From Armatimonadota bacterium (GTDB taxonomy: Bacteria > Armatimonadota > Fimbriimonadia > Fimbriimonadales > Fimbriimonadaceae): a stretch of 64,000 bases of DNA. The notes beneath the pieces were generated by a model. That model was given only the letters and a program-made list of their open reading frames with translations. It was not told where the DNA came from and made no database searches. Location: the NCBI GenBank assembly GCA_029781035.1, contig JAKOXK010000030.1:1-64000 (forward strand), in the 5' to 3' direction. The position numbers and the translations under genes were made by a program. Shown here piece after piece: positions 44,214-52,344 of the stretch (within the stretch, counting starts at the first letter, position 1; the number at the start of each line of letters is the position of its first letter).

Positions 44214-46055
44214 TCAGGGCTTCTTGATGAACTTCTTCTTGGTCTTGTCGAAGCCCAGTTCCACTTTCTTGTGGTCGTAGTGCCAGACGGGCGACCCCGA
44301 CCGCTGGTAGAAGCAAACGTAACTGGAAAGGAGCGATGCGAGCAGCCTCCTGGAAGTGCGTCGGACGACGTTGACTTCCCAGAGGATGGTCAAAAAGTCG
44401 GCACCTTTGGGCCAGTGAGTCATCACCTCGCGCAAGACGTCGAACGTAGACATTTCGTCGGCACGGCTGACGATCTCGCGCAGTTCCTCCATTCTCTGGC
44501 TGCTGATGTATACGACCGGGTCAGTCTGCTCCAGCCAAGTGAATTCGAAGACGTTCGGTCTGGACGTCTTGGTCAAGCTGAACACGGCGCCGGACTCCAC
44601 GCTCTGGTCGAGCCACCAGTCGAACAGGCCGAACAGGAGGCGGGTCTTGGTGTTCATCCAGACTTGGAGGTCTCTTCCGTCACTGTTGCTCCAAATGAGC
44701 TCCTGAACCCCAGGCTGAACGTCGAACCAGCCTGTAGGGAACTGGGAAAGTGGGAAAGTGCCCAGTTCGCGGTGGACCGGCTTGAGCACCAACCGGACTG
44801 TTTCCGGCATGTTCTTCGGCGGCGGGAGGATGTCCTCGTCGTTCACGTCCATCGCCAGCGGGTGGATGACCAGCTTGCGAAGCGAACTTGACAGGCCGTC
44901 GTCAGTCAATTCGACGTCCACTGGGTCGCCATCTTCCTGCAGGAAGGGAGTCTGCACGAACTCGAACGGCTCTGGAAGGATATCGATGTAGTCCGGCGCC
45001 GTTTCCGGCCTGCGGAAGCGGTCGCCGCCGACCCACCAAACACGCGAGTCCGACTTCAGGGTGTTCATGACGTTCTCAAGATCGTCTGGGAACGTCTTTA
45101 CCGTGGGCGTGACCTCGAAGAGCGACTCCAAAAGCGATGTGGCCGTGATGGTCTGCTCCGACTTGAGGATTCGGGAGACGGCTTCCTCAATGTCAGTGAC
45201 CTTGAATTCGAGAGGCGCGGCGTCTTCGACCTCAATCTGAGGCGTCACCTTGTCAGCCAGCTTCACAGCGGTGCTGATCCACTTCTTGGCATCCGCTTCC
45301 GGGTGGAGGGTTCCATCCGAGGCGTATACGAATCCGGGAACGCTGAGCAGCTCCGCATTGAACGAGCGCCAGTCGTAAAGCAGGGCTGATCGGGGATCCT
45401 GGGGGCTCAGGGCTAGCCATGCCGCGGCACCAAGGGCTTTGACTTTGACGGGAGCTATCTTCTCGAGGGCCAGAAGGATGGCGTCAGTCTGGAACCAGTC
45501 GAAGTCGCCCAGTGCGGCTTGCACTTTTTCAACTTCTGGCATCGTGACCTGGTTGACTTCAAACGCCCGGTCGATCGATTCGTCGGTCGCCGCGAACACC
45601 GTCGTTGAGACAGCGACGTGGTCGTCGAGCGTCAGGAACATCGTCCTGTCGTGGGTCAAGAACCTGCGGAGAGAAAACTCCACCTCTTCTTGAGGCCTGG
45701 AGAAGATCCTGCTGAGTTCAGCGACAACGAGATCGAGAGGCACGGGGCCACCAAACCGGTCGATCATGAGCCGTGCCGCTTCGTGGATCGAACGGCCCGC
45801 GCCAGCGAGGCGCGAAGCGGGAACCCACCGGCGTTCGGCATACGCGAACTTGTCGGGGTTCGAAGCCAAGAGGGATCTGATGGCGGCGAGCCCAAGTCCC
45901 TCAGGATTCAACTGGTCGGCGAGTTCGCTCGGCTTGACGACTTCAAAGAGTTCCGTCAACTTTTCGAGGATCAATCGGTCGGCAAAATCCCTGGCTAGGG
46001 TTTCTTCGGGCTTCAGGTCGTATGTCTTGGCCAAAGTCAAGGCTCCTACGGTCAA
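44214..46055 (-). CDS. Large protein of unknown function with winged-helix-like N-terminus
   Basis: Not recognised; up to 613 aa, soluble, acidic. The first 200 residues look like two winged-helix repeats: SELADQLNPEGLGLAAIRSL with FAYAERRWVP, and PVPLDLVVAELSRIFSRPQEE with MFLTLDDHVAVS, as in HARE/RpoE-type modules. The middle and C-terminal parts are mixed alpha/beta (VMNTLKSDSRVWWVGGDRF, LRKLVIHPLAMDVNDEDILPP), ending basic. TTG 46055 begins the ORF; TTG 46034, behind GGAG, is a better-placed start. A nucleic-acid-binding role is possible. It faces away from the capsid cassette. Confidence 0.68.
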   Translation of the reverse strand: MTVGALTLAKTYDLKPEETLARDFADRLILEKLTELFEVVKPSELADQLNPEGLGLAAIRSLLASNPDKFAYAERRWVPASRLAGAGRSIHEAARLMIDRFGGPVPLDLVVAELSRIFSRPQEEVEFSLRRFLTHDRTMFLTLDDHVAVSTTVFAATDESIDRAFEVNQVTMPEVEKVQAALGDFDWFQTDAILLALEKIAPVKVKALGAAAWLALSPQDPRSALLYDWRSFNAELLSVPGFVYASDGTLHPEADAKKWISTAVKLADKVTPQIEVEDAAPLEFKVTDIEEAVSRILKSEQTITATSLLESLFEVTPTVKTFPDDLENVMNTLKSDSRVWWVGGDRFRRPETAPDYIDILPEPFEFVQTPFLQEDGDPVDVELTDDGLSSSLRKLVIHPLAMDVNDEDILPPPKNMPETVRLVLKPVHRELGTFPLSQFPTGWFDVQPGVQELIWSNSDGRDLQVWMNTKTRLLFGLFDWWLDQSVESGAVFSLTKTSRPNVFEFTWLEQTDPVVYISSQRMEELREIVSRADEMSTFDVLREVMTHWPKGADFLTILWEVNVVRRTSRRLLASLLSSYVCFYQRSGSPVWHYDHKKVELGFDKTKKKFIKKP

Positions 46056-46204
46056 CCGGATCGTTACGGGGGGAGCAAATTATGGCATAGACCTAATCCA
46101 GAAGTGCGGGCCAGGGCTCACAGATGTCGGGCGTCCAGACTCATGCACCAGTTTCTGGGCAATTTACGGTGCCGAAGTTGACCTTTTTATGGCGGACCGC
46201 CTTC

Positions 46205-47107
46205 ATGGACGTCCTCACCATGAAGACACACACGAGCCATCACCCTCCCGAGGCCCAAGAGCTGCTCAGGCGAGCGGCCGAGCTTGGGCCCGGCCACCGG
46301 GGCGTACGAAAGGACGCTGGAGCCGCTAGTCGGAAGCATCTTGCCGCGAAACTCGCCTCTGCCGGCATCGAGCCTCCGCCATTCCTCGGTACCAGCCAGA
46401 CTTGGATCGAACGGGGAGCGAAGTTGTTCGAGGCAGGCGAATACCCCGACAAGGGCCTGAGCGTGACATCGAGCGACCTTGTCCGGCTTCAAGAGTCGTT
46501 CGATCTGCCGGTGCCGATCCTCATCGAGCACGCCCATTCGCCCCTTCAACTCGGTTACCTCACCGACGTCAGGGCTCAAGGATCCGAGCTGTTCGGAACT
46601 GTCGCCCTCACAAAAGAGGCTAACGACCTCCTCGAAGCGTCTGGAGCCAGATCTCTATCCATTGGATTGGAGAGCGACCTCTCTGCCATACAGGAGTTGA
46701 GCCTCGTCGCGAACCCCCGGATCGCCTCGGCCAAGCTGTTCCACGGCGAGGTACTCGCGCCCCCGACCGACTTGCAGGAACGCTGCCAAAGGCTTGAAGC
46801 CGAGCTTCACGACCGAGAATCGGAGGCGGCACTGACCTCGATGGTGGACCAAGGCCAACTTCTGCCGGCTCAAGTGCCCTTCGCCAAGGCCCTTTTGGGC
46901 GTTCCTGGCGTGGTGTCTTTTGACGGCGCGAGCGTCCCTGTCCGCCAATTGGCGATGTCGTTGCTCCAAGCTGGCCGGCCGCATGGGCTATTGGCCGAAC
47001 ACGCCCCTGGCGGCAGGGCCCCGGCCGACCTTGCGCCGGACGAGAGGGCTTTCTACGACCGCTACTTCTCTGGCCTGAGCCTTGAGGAGATTGCAAAGAA
47101 CCGTTGA
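46205..47107 (+). CDS. Phage prohead protease / scaffold-like protein
   Basis: About 300 aa (ATG 46205 or 46220). The first 180 residues resemble Mu-like phage protease/scaffold proteins: LPVPILIEHAHSPLQLGYLTDV, LFGTVALTKEANDLLEASGARSLSIGLE, LSLVANPRIASAKLF. A predicted coiled coil follows (LQERCQRLEAELHDRESEAAL), then a helical tail ending in LAPDERAFYDRYFSGLSLEEI, typical of the capsid-assembly scaffold part. It directly precedes the decoration and major capsid genes, the usual order. No terminase or portal gene is found upstream. Confidence 0.72.
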   Translation: MDVLTMKTHTSHHPPEAQELLRRAAELGPGHRGVRKDAGAASRKHLAAKLASAGIEPPPFLGTSQTWIERGAKLFEAGEYPDKGLSVTSSDLVRLQESFDLPVPILIEHAHSPLQLGYLTDVRAQGSELFGTVALTKEANDLLEASGARSLSIGLESDLSAIQELSLVANPRIASAKLFHGEVLAPPTDLQERCQRLEAELHDRESEAALTSMVDQGQLLPAQVPFAKALLGVPGVVSFDGASVPVRQLAMSLLQAGRPHGLLAEHAPGGRAPADLAPDERAFYDRYFSGLSLEEIAKNR

Positions 47108-47167
47108 CGACCAGACGAGCCGGATCGGTCATCCCATCCCGGCCCATTCCCCTAACCCAGCAAAGAG

Positions 47168-47605
47168 ATGTCTTTATCCAAACCATACGAAACGTACGAA
47201 CGCCCCGGCCTGGTTGTGAGCTACAAGCTCAGCAACGTCAAGGTCTATAAGGGCGCTAATGTCGGAGTCAACTTGTCCGGCTATCTCGTCCCCATGTCCC
47301 ACGGCACCACTGGCCTGCGCTACGTCGGCGTCGCCAACGACACCGTCGACAACTCCGGCGGAAGTGCGGGAGACAAGACTGTCAACGTCACCAAGACCGG
47401 ATCCTTTGTCTTCAAGGCGTCCGCAGCCTATACGCCGGTTCAGGCAGACCTCAGCAAGGAAGTCTATGGCCTGACTGACTGGGAGGTGCAAACGAGCACT
47501 AGCGGGCTCACGAACCAGTACAAGATCGGCACGATCGTGAACCTCGAAACAACTTCAACCGGGCAGACGGGAGTCCGCGTCCGGATCGACAATTACTCCG
47601 TGTAA
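47168..47605 (+). CDS. Phage head decoration-like protein (DUF2190-like)
   Basis: 145 aa, beta-rich and Gly/Thr/Val-rich without signal peptide: VYKGANVGVNLSGYLVPMS, LRYVGVANDTVDNSGGSAGDKTVNV, SFVFKASAAYTPVQADLSKEVYG, and a closing KIGTIVNLETTSTGQTGVRVRIDN. Proteins of this kind sit between protease and major capsid genes and decorate or stabilise capsids. The assignment rests on position and composition as well as resemblance. Confidence 0.62.
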   Translation: MSLSKPYETYERPGLVVSYKLSNVKVYKGANVGVNLSGYLVPMSHGTTGLRYVGVANDTVDNSGGSAGDKTVNVTKTGSFVFKASAAYTPVQADLSKEVYGLTDWEVQTSTSGLTNQYKIGTIVNLETTSTGQTGVRVRIDNYSV

Positions 47606-47620
47606 AGAAGGGAAGACCAC

Positions 47621-48562
47621 ATGCCATTAACCAAGGGAGACATTCCTGACCTCTTGCTGCCCGGACTCAAGACTGAGTTCGAAGCGGCGTATCGAGCCCA
47701 AATCGACGACAGCATTGCCGAGCAGATCGCTACCGTCGTCAGCACGACCATGCCCGTACAGAAGTACGCCTGGTTGGGTGCGACACCACCGATGCGGGAG
47801 TTCGTCGATGAACGACGGCCATCCGGCATGACCGAGTACGCGGTCTCGATCGAAGACAAGACGTTTGAGTCCACGATCGCTGTGGACCGCAAGGCGATCG
47901 AGGACGATCAGCTGGACCTCATACGGCTCCGGGTCCGCGACCTCGCGAGCCGGGTGACCCAGCACCGGCACCAGATCGTCGTCCAAGCCCTGTTGGGCGG
48001 TGGCTCGAGCACTGGCTACGACGGTGTCAGCTTCTTCAACGACACTCACCCTGGCTATGGTACGGCAACGTACTCGAACACGACGACCAGCGTCCTCTCC
48101 GCGACCAGCCTGGCGACGGCCGTGTCCACGATGATGCAACTTCCCGACGACACTGGGACGCCTCTCGGTGTGGTCCCCGACACTCTCGTCGTGGGGCCAG
48201 ACAGCATGTGGAACGCGATCGAACTGGTAGAGAGCCCGGTCGTGGTCTATAAGGGTACCGGCACGGTCGGCACCTCGCCTACCGACTACGTCAACTCGTT
48301 CCGAGGAAGGCTTCGGCTCATCGTCTCGCCCTACATCACGGGCCCGCAGGCGGATGCCTGGTTTCTGCTCGACACCAAGCGTCCGATCAAGGGAGTGATC
48401 CTCCAGCAGAGAAGCGACGTTCCTGTCGAGTTCACGGCGCTCGAGAGCCAGAGTGGCTCGGAGTCGGCCTTCTTGCGGGATCGCTACTTCTACGGCGTGC
48501 GCGCTCGTTACAACGTCGGTTACGGACTCTGGCAGGCGGCCTATGGTGGGAAACTTAGCTGA
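47621..48562 (+). CDS. Major capsid protein, Mu gpT-like
   Basis: 313 aa, HK97-fold head subunit. Mu-like signatures are clear: GLKTEFEAAYRA, the pair YAVSIEDKTFESTIAVDRKAIEDD, and YDGVSFFNDTHPGYG followed by a Ser/Thr-rich stretch. LVVGPDSMWNAIELV and ALESQSGSESAFLRDRYFYGV (the domain end) also match. AAGAAGGG lies upstream of ATG 47621. This is the most confident phage gene here and defines the cassette as head morphogenesis. Confidence 0.88.
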   Translation: MPLTKGDIPDLLLPGLKTEFEAAYRAQIDDSIAEQIATVVSTTMPVQKYAWLGATPPMREFVDERRPSGMTEYAVSIEDKTFESTIAVDRKAIEDDQLDLIRLRVRDLASRVTQHRHQIVVQALLGGGSSTGYDGVSFFNDTHPGYGTATYSNTTTSVLSATSLATAVSTMMQLPDDTGTPLGVVPDTLVVGPDSMWNAIELVESPVVVYKGTGTVGTSPTDYVNSFRGRLRLIVSPYITGPQADAWFLLDTKRPIKGVILQQRSDVPVEFTALESQSGSESAFLRDRYFYGVRARYNVGYGLWQAAYGGKLS

Positions 48563-48788
48563 CCTCGCCTTGTTGCTCAGTCTCGGCGGAACGCTGGGAG
48601 CGCTCGCCGGGATCTACGCCGCAGGAAAGCGCTTCGCCGACCACCTGAACGACTTGGCGACGACCGTCGAAGCGGTGTTGAAAGACCCGCGTCAAGCCGA
48701 CCTGTCCACCGTGGTCGCAAAGGCTAGGACCGTCGCGGCCGATGCCCGGAGCTTGCTTGGCATGATCAAGCAAGTCGTCCGGGCGTAG
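48543..48788 (+). CDS. Small membrane/coiled-coil protein of the capsid cassette (holin-like)
   Basis: 81 aa from ATG 48543, overlapping the capsid gene by 20 bp; the ORF-track start at 48453 is inside it. A glycine- and leucine-rich membrane helix (LADLALLLSLGGTLGALAGIYA) precedes an amphipathic helix (FADHLNDLATTVEAVL). Small size and topology fit a holin or membrane spacer, but no catalytic endolysin gene is nearby. Confidence 0.5.
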   Translation: MVGNLADLALLLSLGGTLGALAGIYAAGKRFADHLNDLATTVEAVLKDPRQADLSTVVAKARTVAADARSLLGMIKQVVRA

Positions 48789-48871
48789 ACCGCCCAGGGG
48801 CGCACGGGCCAGCCGCCACGGCGAGCCCCAGCGCCTCGCTCTCGTCCACCGAGTTCCTCTTCACCCTCTCC

Positions 48872-49135
48872 ATGTCTCCGCACGAACTAATTCCGACCCT
48901 GGCCGGGTTCCTTGCCGCGGCCCTCGCCGTTCTCCGCCTCACTGTCAGTCAGTCCAAGGCCTTTACTGAACGTCTCTTGGCATTCTTCGAACATTCGCTC
49001 ACCCGCCAGGACGAGTCTATCGACTGCCTAAGCGCCGCCGTCACCGAGCTCAACCAAGGTGTCCGAGAGAACACGTTGCTCGTCCGCCAGGTCGCCGAAT
49101 GGCTCCAAGTCAGCACGCCGGTGGGGAGAGCCTGA
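48872..49135 (+). CDS. Small membrane-anchored coiled-coil protein of the capsid cassette
   Basis: 87 aa. One hydrophobic helix (LIPTLAGFLAAALAVLRLTV) is followed by a heptad-like helix to the C-terminus (SLTRQDESIDCLSAAVTELNQ). Its stop is directly followed by ATG 49136, implying coupled translation. Function unknown; similar proteins occur in phage head/lysis regions. Confidence 0.48.
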   Translation: MSPHELIPTLAGFLAAALAVLRLTVSQSKAFTERLLAFFEHSLTRQDESIDCLSAAVTELNQGVRENTLLVRQVAEWLQVSTPVGRA

Positions 49136-49555
49136 ATGAGCCTGGTCGTCACGACCGCCAAGGTCAAAGAAAAGGCGGGGCTCGCGACGTCTGACTACGA
49201 CACCTTGGTCGACAACTTGATTGCTGACTGGGTGCCCGCATTGGAGTTTGGGCTGGATCCGGCTGCCCTCGACGACACGGACAACACCGGGTTGCAGGCG
49301 ACCCTCAACCTCGGGGCCACCGAAGTCGTTGCCGGAGAGTTGCTGGCCCAGCTTGCGCGCGAGCCAGGCGGATCGGAGGTCATGTTCTTCGGCTGGCTCG
49401 AGGTTCGGCCCGCCTTTACTGACCTGGCAGACCCGTTTGGACTGAAGTCTCAGGGTTTCGCCCGGCTCGCTCCGTTTCAACGCTCAGAAGACAGTTTGCA
49501 GGCGTCTCCCGGTGTCCTCATGGGCGGTGTCCGCACCGAGGAATGTGCGACATGA
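49136..49555 (+). CDS. Phage head-tail connector-like protein (gp6-like)
   Basis: 139 aa starting on the base after the previous stop. VVTTAKVKEKAGLATSDYDTLVDNLIADW and GLQATLNLGATEVVAGELLAQL match the helical opening of gp6/gp15-type connector proteins, which dock on the portal ring. The last part (LKSQGFARLAPFQ) carries the aromatic/Pro element of that family. Notably, no portal gene is in the window. Overlaps the next gene by 4 bp (ATGA). Confidence 0.58.
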   Translation: MSLVVTTAKVKEKAGLATSDYDTLVDNLIADWVPALEFGLDPAALDDTDNTGLQATLNLGATEVVAGELLAQLAREPGGSEVMFFGWLEVRPAFTDLADPFGLKSQGFARLAPFQRSEDSLQASPGVLMGGVRTEECAT

Positions 49556-49854
49556 CAGCTGCGCAAAGGCGGGTCAAGAGCCTCGTCGACAGGTACGGCG
49601 AGTCTTTCACGGTCGGCGCGACGACAGGCACAGGAGTGTTCACCAACGTGACAACGGGCAACGCCCACGCGTTCCTGACGACAAGCGAGATTGATGCGGC
49701 CGCCTTGCCGCTGTGGGTCTGCCTTGTCGCCCATGACGACGCGACGGCGGTCGGGGACACCGTCAGTTGGAACTCTCGCTCACTGACGGTCAAGAAGGTC
49801 GCCGAGGCCCGGTTCCTAACGGCTCTGACCGCGAAAATGCTGATCATGGACTGA
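49552..49854 (+). CDS. Phage head completion-like protein
   Basis: 100 aa from ATG 49552 (ATGA overlap). RVKSLVDRYGESFTV and a strand-rich body ending SWNSRSLTVKKVAEARFL resemble the small head-closure proteins that follow connector genes in tailed phages. It is the last protein of the cassette; no tail gene follows. Confidence 0.52.
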   Translation: MTAAQRRVKSLVDRYGESFTVGATTGTGVFTNVTTGNAHAFLTTSEIDAAALPLWVCLVAHDDATAVGDTVSWNSRSLTVKKVAEARFLTALTAKMLIMD

Positions 49855-50157
49855 AAAGGGCCCCTATCGAGCGGTGTACAGAGTGCGTGACTTGGACAGA
49901 TTACAGTAATTCTTCCTGGCGGAAAGGAGGACAAATCCTAACGAACGATGTTAGAATCTTCGGGCGCGGCCAGACAGCGGGTACCTCACGCCGGTCGCGT
50001 ACGAGAAATTGGTTCGGGGCCCTTTGAGAAAGGGTCCCAATTTTTTTTGCGGGACACCATGCAGACCGTGGCCGCCGGAACGAGGCACGGGTCATGGCTC
50101 TGGACGGCGGCTCACAGAGAGCGAGCCGGATTCAGCCCCGGGCGTTAGGTTGAGTGG
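49855..50157. other. Short transcribed-looking interval after the capsid cassette
   Basis: No standard gene is seen. AAAGGAGG (49917-49928 region) lies in front of a frame that begins with ATC rather than a usual start and reads ILTNDVRIFGRGQTAGTSRR before stopping inside the terminator at 50025-50027. CTAAC and GTTAG flank this start and could pair. It may be a small RNA, a leader peptide or decayed phage sequence. The terminator is at 50016-50048; 50050-50157 shows nothing. Confidence 0.35.
50016..50048 (+). terminator. Very strong intrinsic terminator
   Basis: GGGGCCCTTT pairs with AAAGGGTCCC (one G-U) around GAG, then AA and eight T residues. It closes the capsid cassette transcript or a small RNA between. 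Confidence 0.93.
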
Positions 50158-50163
50158 TAGTCT
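50158..50163 (+). promoter_or_regulatory. Possible -10 hexamer (TAGTCT)
   Basis: TAGTCT ends 6 nt before ATG 50170, with no Shine-Dalgarno sequence. Confidence 0.38.
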
Positions 50164-50169
50164 CCGGCG

Positions 50170-50613
50170 ATGAGAGGGAAAGGGGCCGCCTGGACGAGTT
50201 GGGCGGGCAGCCTACTGGCGGTGGCCCTCACGGTCGGACCCATCGCCTTCGCGCTCTGCTTGTTTGACTGGGCGTTTGTGAACGAGTACTCTGGCCCCGA
50301 AATCGACTTTCTGCTCGTGTTCGGTGTCCTGTTCGCGGGTGGATTCGTTGGAGTCTGTCTGGAACGGCTACGGCGCGACGAGCCTGCCGGGCGGCGGATC
50401 CGCGGTCGTTGGAGCCAGAGCCCTTCTTTGACGACACTGCTTGTCGTCGGTTGCGCTGGCGGCGTCGTGATTGGCAGTCACCTATGGCGCTCCATCCCGG
50501 CAGCCTCCAGCACTTTGGAGCTGACCGTGGCAGCCTGTCTCCTCGGCACGCTTGCTGGATTGGTCGTCAAGGCCACTCACGTCTTAGTCGTCCATGTCGT
50601 CCGCAGTGATTGA
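50170..50613 (+). CDS. Membrane protein of unknown function
   Basis: 147 aa with four predicted helices: WAGSLLAVALTVGPIAFALC, FLLVFGVLFAGGFVGVCL, LTTLLVVGCAGGVVIGSHLW and LELTVAACLLGTLAGLVV. A basic loop RLRRDEPAGRRIRGRW lies between helices two and three. No family is recognised. ATG 50170. Confidence 0.6.
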   Translation: MRGKGAAWTSWAGSLLAVALTVGPIAFALCLFDWAFVNEYSGPEIDFLLVFGVLFAGGFVGVCLERLRRDEPAGRRIRGRWSQSPSLTTLLVVGCAGGVVIGSHLWRSIPAASSTLELTVAACLLGTLAGLVVKATHVLVVHVVRSD

Positions 50614-50722
50614 GTTGGGCCAGGGTCACGACCCTCGTTTCATTGATGTCGACGACTTTGTAGCGTCGAATGTCTTTCGGTACCCCCGGACGCCCGCCTA
50701 GTTTTTTTCTCCCGGCATGAGG

Positions 50723-51278
50723 TCACTGCGTCAACCTCGAAGCTCGGGCGGACCTCAGTCGGGCCAACTCTTTCACGACCTCCTCGACCGACATGCTGGA
50801 GTTGTGCTTTCTGGGCACGTCGATCCGAAAAAAGGACTCGGCCGTCCAGCAACAGCACCCTATTCGCCTTAGAAGTGCCAGTGTCGACTTCGTACCAACT
50901 GCAGTCAACCCGGCCCTTGCTGATGTTGATCCGATAAACGTCAGCCTTCCAACGATGGGCGTCCTGGGACGACCCTGCCGGGTTCACGAACACGATGCAG
51001 TCCTGGACTACCTTCAATGGTAGTTCCGTCGGTTCGCCTGGTCGACCGGGAGGCGCGTCGACCGTCGTGAACACGTCGCCCTTGTGGAGCGCCTGGCCCC
51101 ACACCACTTCCTTGACGACCGCCGAACTCTCAGATTTGCCAGGTACTGCGCGGACGCACAACGTAGAGCTCTTTACGAGGGTGACTGCATCTATTGGTTT
51201 CAGTTTCGTGAGACAACCGAGGAGTGCCGTCAATGCACCCGTGCAAATGATCATGTTGGAGACCCCGCTCCTTGTCAC
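50723..51278 (-). pseudogene. Lipoprotein-like gene with apparent frameshift
   Basis: The 212-aa ORF starts well: MIICTGALTALLGC has a lipobox-like end (ATG 51254), followed by VTLVKSSTLCVRAVPGKS and VYRINISKGRVDCSWYEVD. After GRVLF at six A residues (50828-50833 on the plus strand) it turns into random sequence. If one base of the run is dropped, translation continues as RIDVPRKHNSSMSVEEVVKE, then LARLRSARASRLTQ, and stops at 50723. The homopolymer makes a one-base indel or sequencing error likely. Function unknown. Confidence 0.5.
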
Positions 51279-51353
51279 TGCAAGACGCGCTTTCGTCCTT
51301 TCCGGTTCAGACGAATGCCCTGAACGACGGTTCGTCGAGGTGAGCGATGGGAA

Positions 51354-52073
51354 TCACTGGGGATCGCTCCTAGCTGTTGGCTTGTCGACCGTCTTGCTGG
51401 GTGCGGCGAACCACCATCCGCGCACAAGAACGGCGGGCAGACCCAGCGTGATGCTTGGCAGGCGTTGACCGTTTCGGCGTCGGAACAAGGTCAGGGACTG
51501 GTCAGTCTGCTTGGCCACTTCAGTGACGTCCTCAAAGACTTCGCCGAACTCCAGGGATCGCGGACCGAACCGGTAGACGAACGATCGGGGATCACTGACT
51601 GCGTCGCTCAGGTTGACCTGGCCCATCAGGACATCGCCCAAAGCCACGGACTCGCGCCCGCCGAGCTGACCGTCGAACCTGCCTTTGGGCACCAGGTGGG
51701 CGACGCCGCTCTTGATCCCGATGAAGAATGGCTCATAGAAAATGTCAGCAACATTAACCAGCGCTACAAGCTGGTTTCCTGCCCGGAACAGGCGGTCTTG
51801 AATACCGTAGTCGAGTGGTGCTACCGGCAGGCGCAACAGGCGGTGAGTGCGGCCCTGCCGCCGAACAGTAAGATAGACGGCGTAGTGGCCGCCGCGATAA
51901 TGCCGGCTCAAAGAGTACGGCGCGGCCGATAGGCTGGTGGGCTGGGAGTTTGGCTGTGCGGGCGCGCAGCATGGGCCGACAGCAAACAAGGCCGAGGCCA
52001 GGAGCGCGCCCTTGCGTTGAAGGGCTCTGTCTGGCCCGCAGTGGCGTGGTTTTGTGCGGCCGGAGGTTTCCAT
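51354..52073 (-). CDS. Exported protein of unknown function (start uncertain)
   Basis: About 239 aa from ATG 52073; the 318-aa ORF start is unsupported. The N-terminus RKGALLASALFAVGPCCAPAQ looks like a signal sequence after a basic stretch. The mature chain (HYAVYLTVRRQGRTHRLLRL, ALVNVADIFYEPFFIGIKSG, SLEFGEVFEDVTEVAKQTDQSL) is mixed alpha/beta. No family is recognised. Confidence 0.5.
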   Translation of the reverse strand: METSGRTKPRHCGPDRALQRKGALLASALFAVGPCCAPAQPNSQPTSLSAAPYSLSRHYRGGHYAVYLTVRRQGRTHRLLRLPVAPLDYGIQDRLFRAGNQLVALVNVADIFYEPFFIGIKSGVAHLVPKGRFDGQLGGRESVALGDVLMGQVNLSDAVSDPRSFVYRFGPRSLEFGEVFEDVTEVAKQTDQSLTLFRRRNGQRLPSITLGLPAVLVRGWWFAAPSKTVDKPTARSDPQ

Positions 52074-52307
52074 CCGTGTCTCTAGTGTATCGTTGCCGGG
52101 TTCCGACGGTCCCTGACCCAGCGGCAGGGCCCGCGGTCGATGTCGACATGGGCCTGATCCGTCCGCCCAACCAGCACGGCCATCCGTTTGCCCCCATTTG
52201 AGACGAATCGTGTGGCATAGCAGTGTTCCCTGACTCTGGAGGACGCTTGCTCTGCCGGTGGCGGATTTGCCAACTTGGCCGCCCGGCGGGCGGGAGAGGG
52301 AATAGCG

Positions 52308-52313
52308 CATAAT
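52308..52313 (+). promoter_or_regulatory. Possible -10 hexamer (CATAAT)
   Basis: CATAAT ends 31 nt before the carB ATG; the leader would be about 24 nt. Confidence 0.3.
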
Positions 52314-52344
52314 CCAGCTTCAGGGCGCAACGCTCCCCAGCGCC

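Noticed and set aside
51465-51932. 155-aa plus-strand ORF
   Set aside because: Antisense of the 51354-52073 gene; neither frame is certain, but the minus frame has the signal-like N-terminus and strand pattern.
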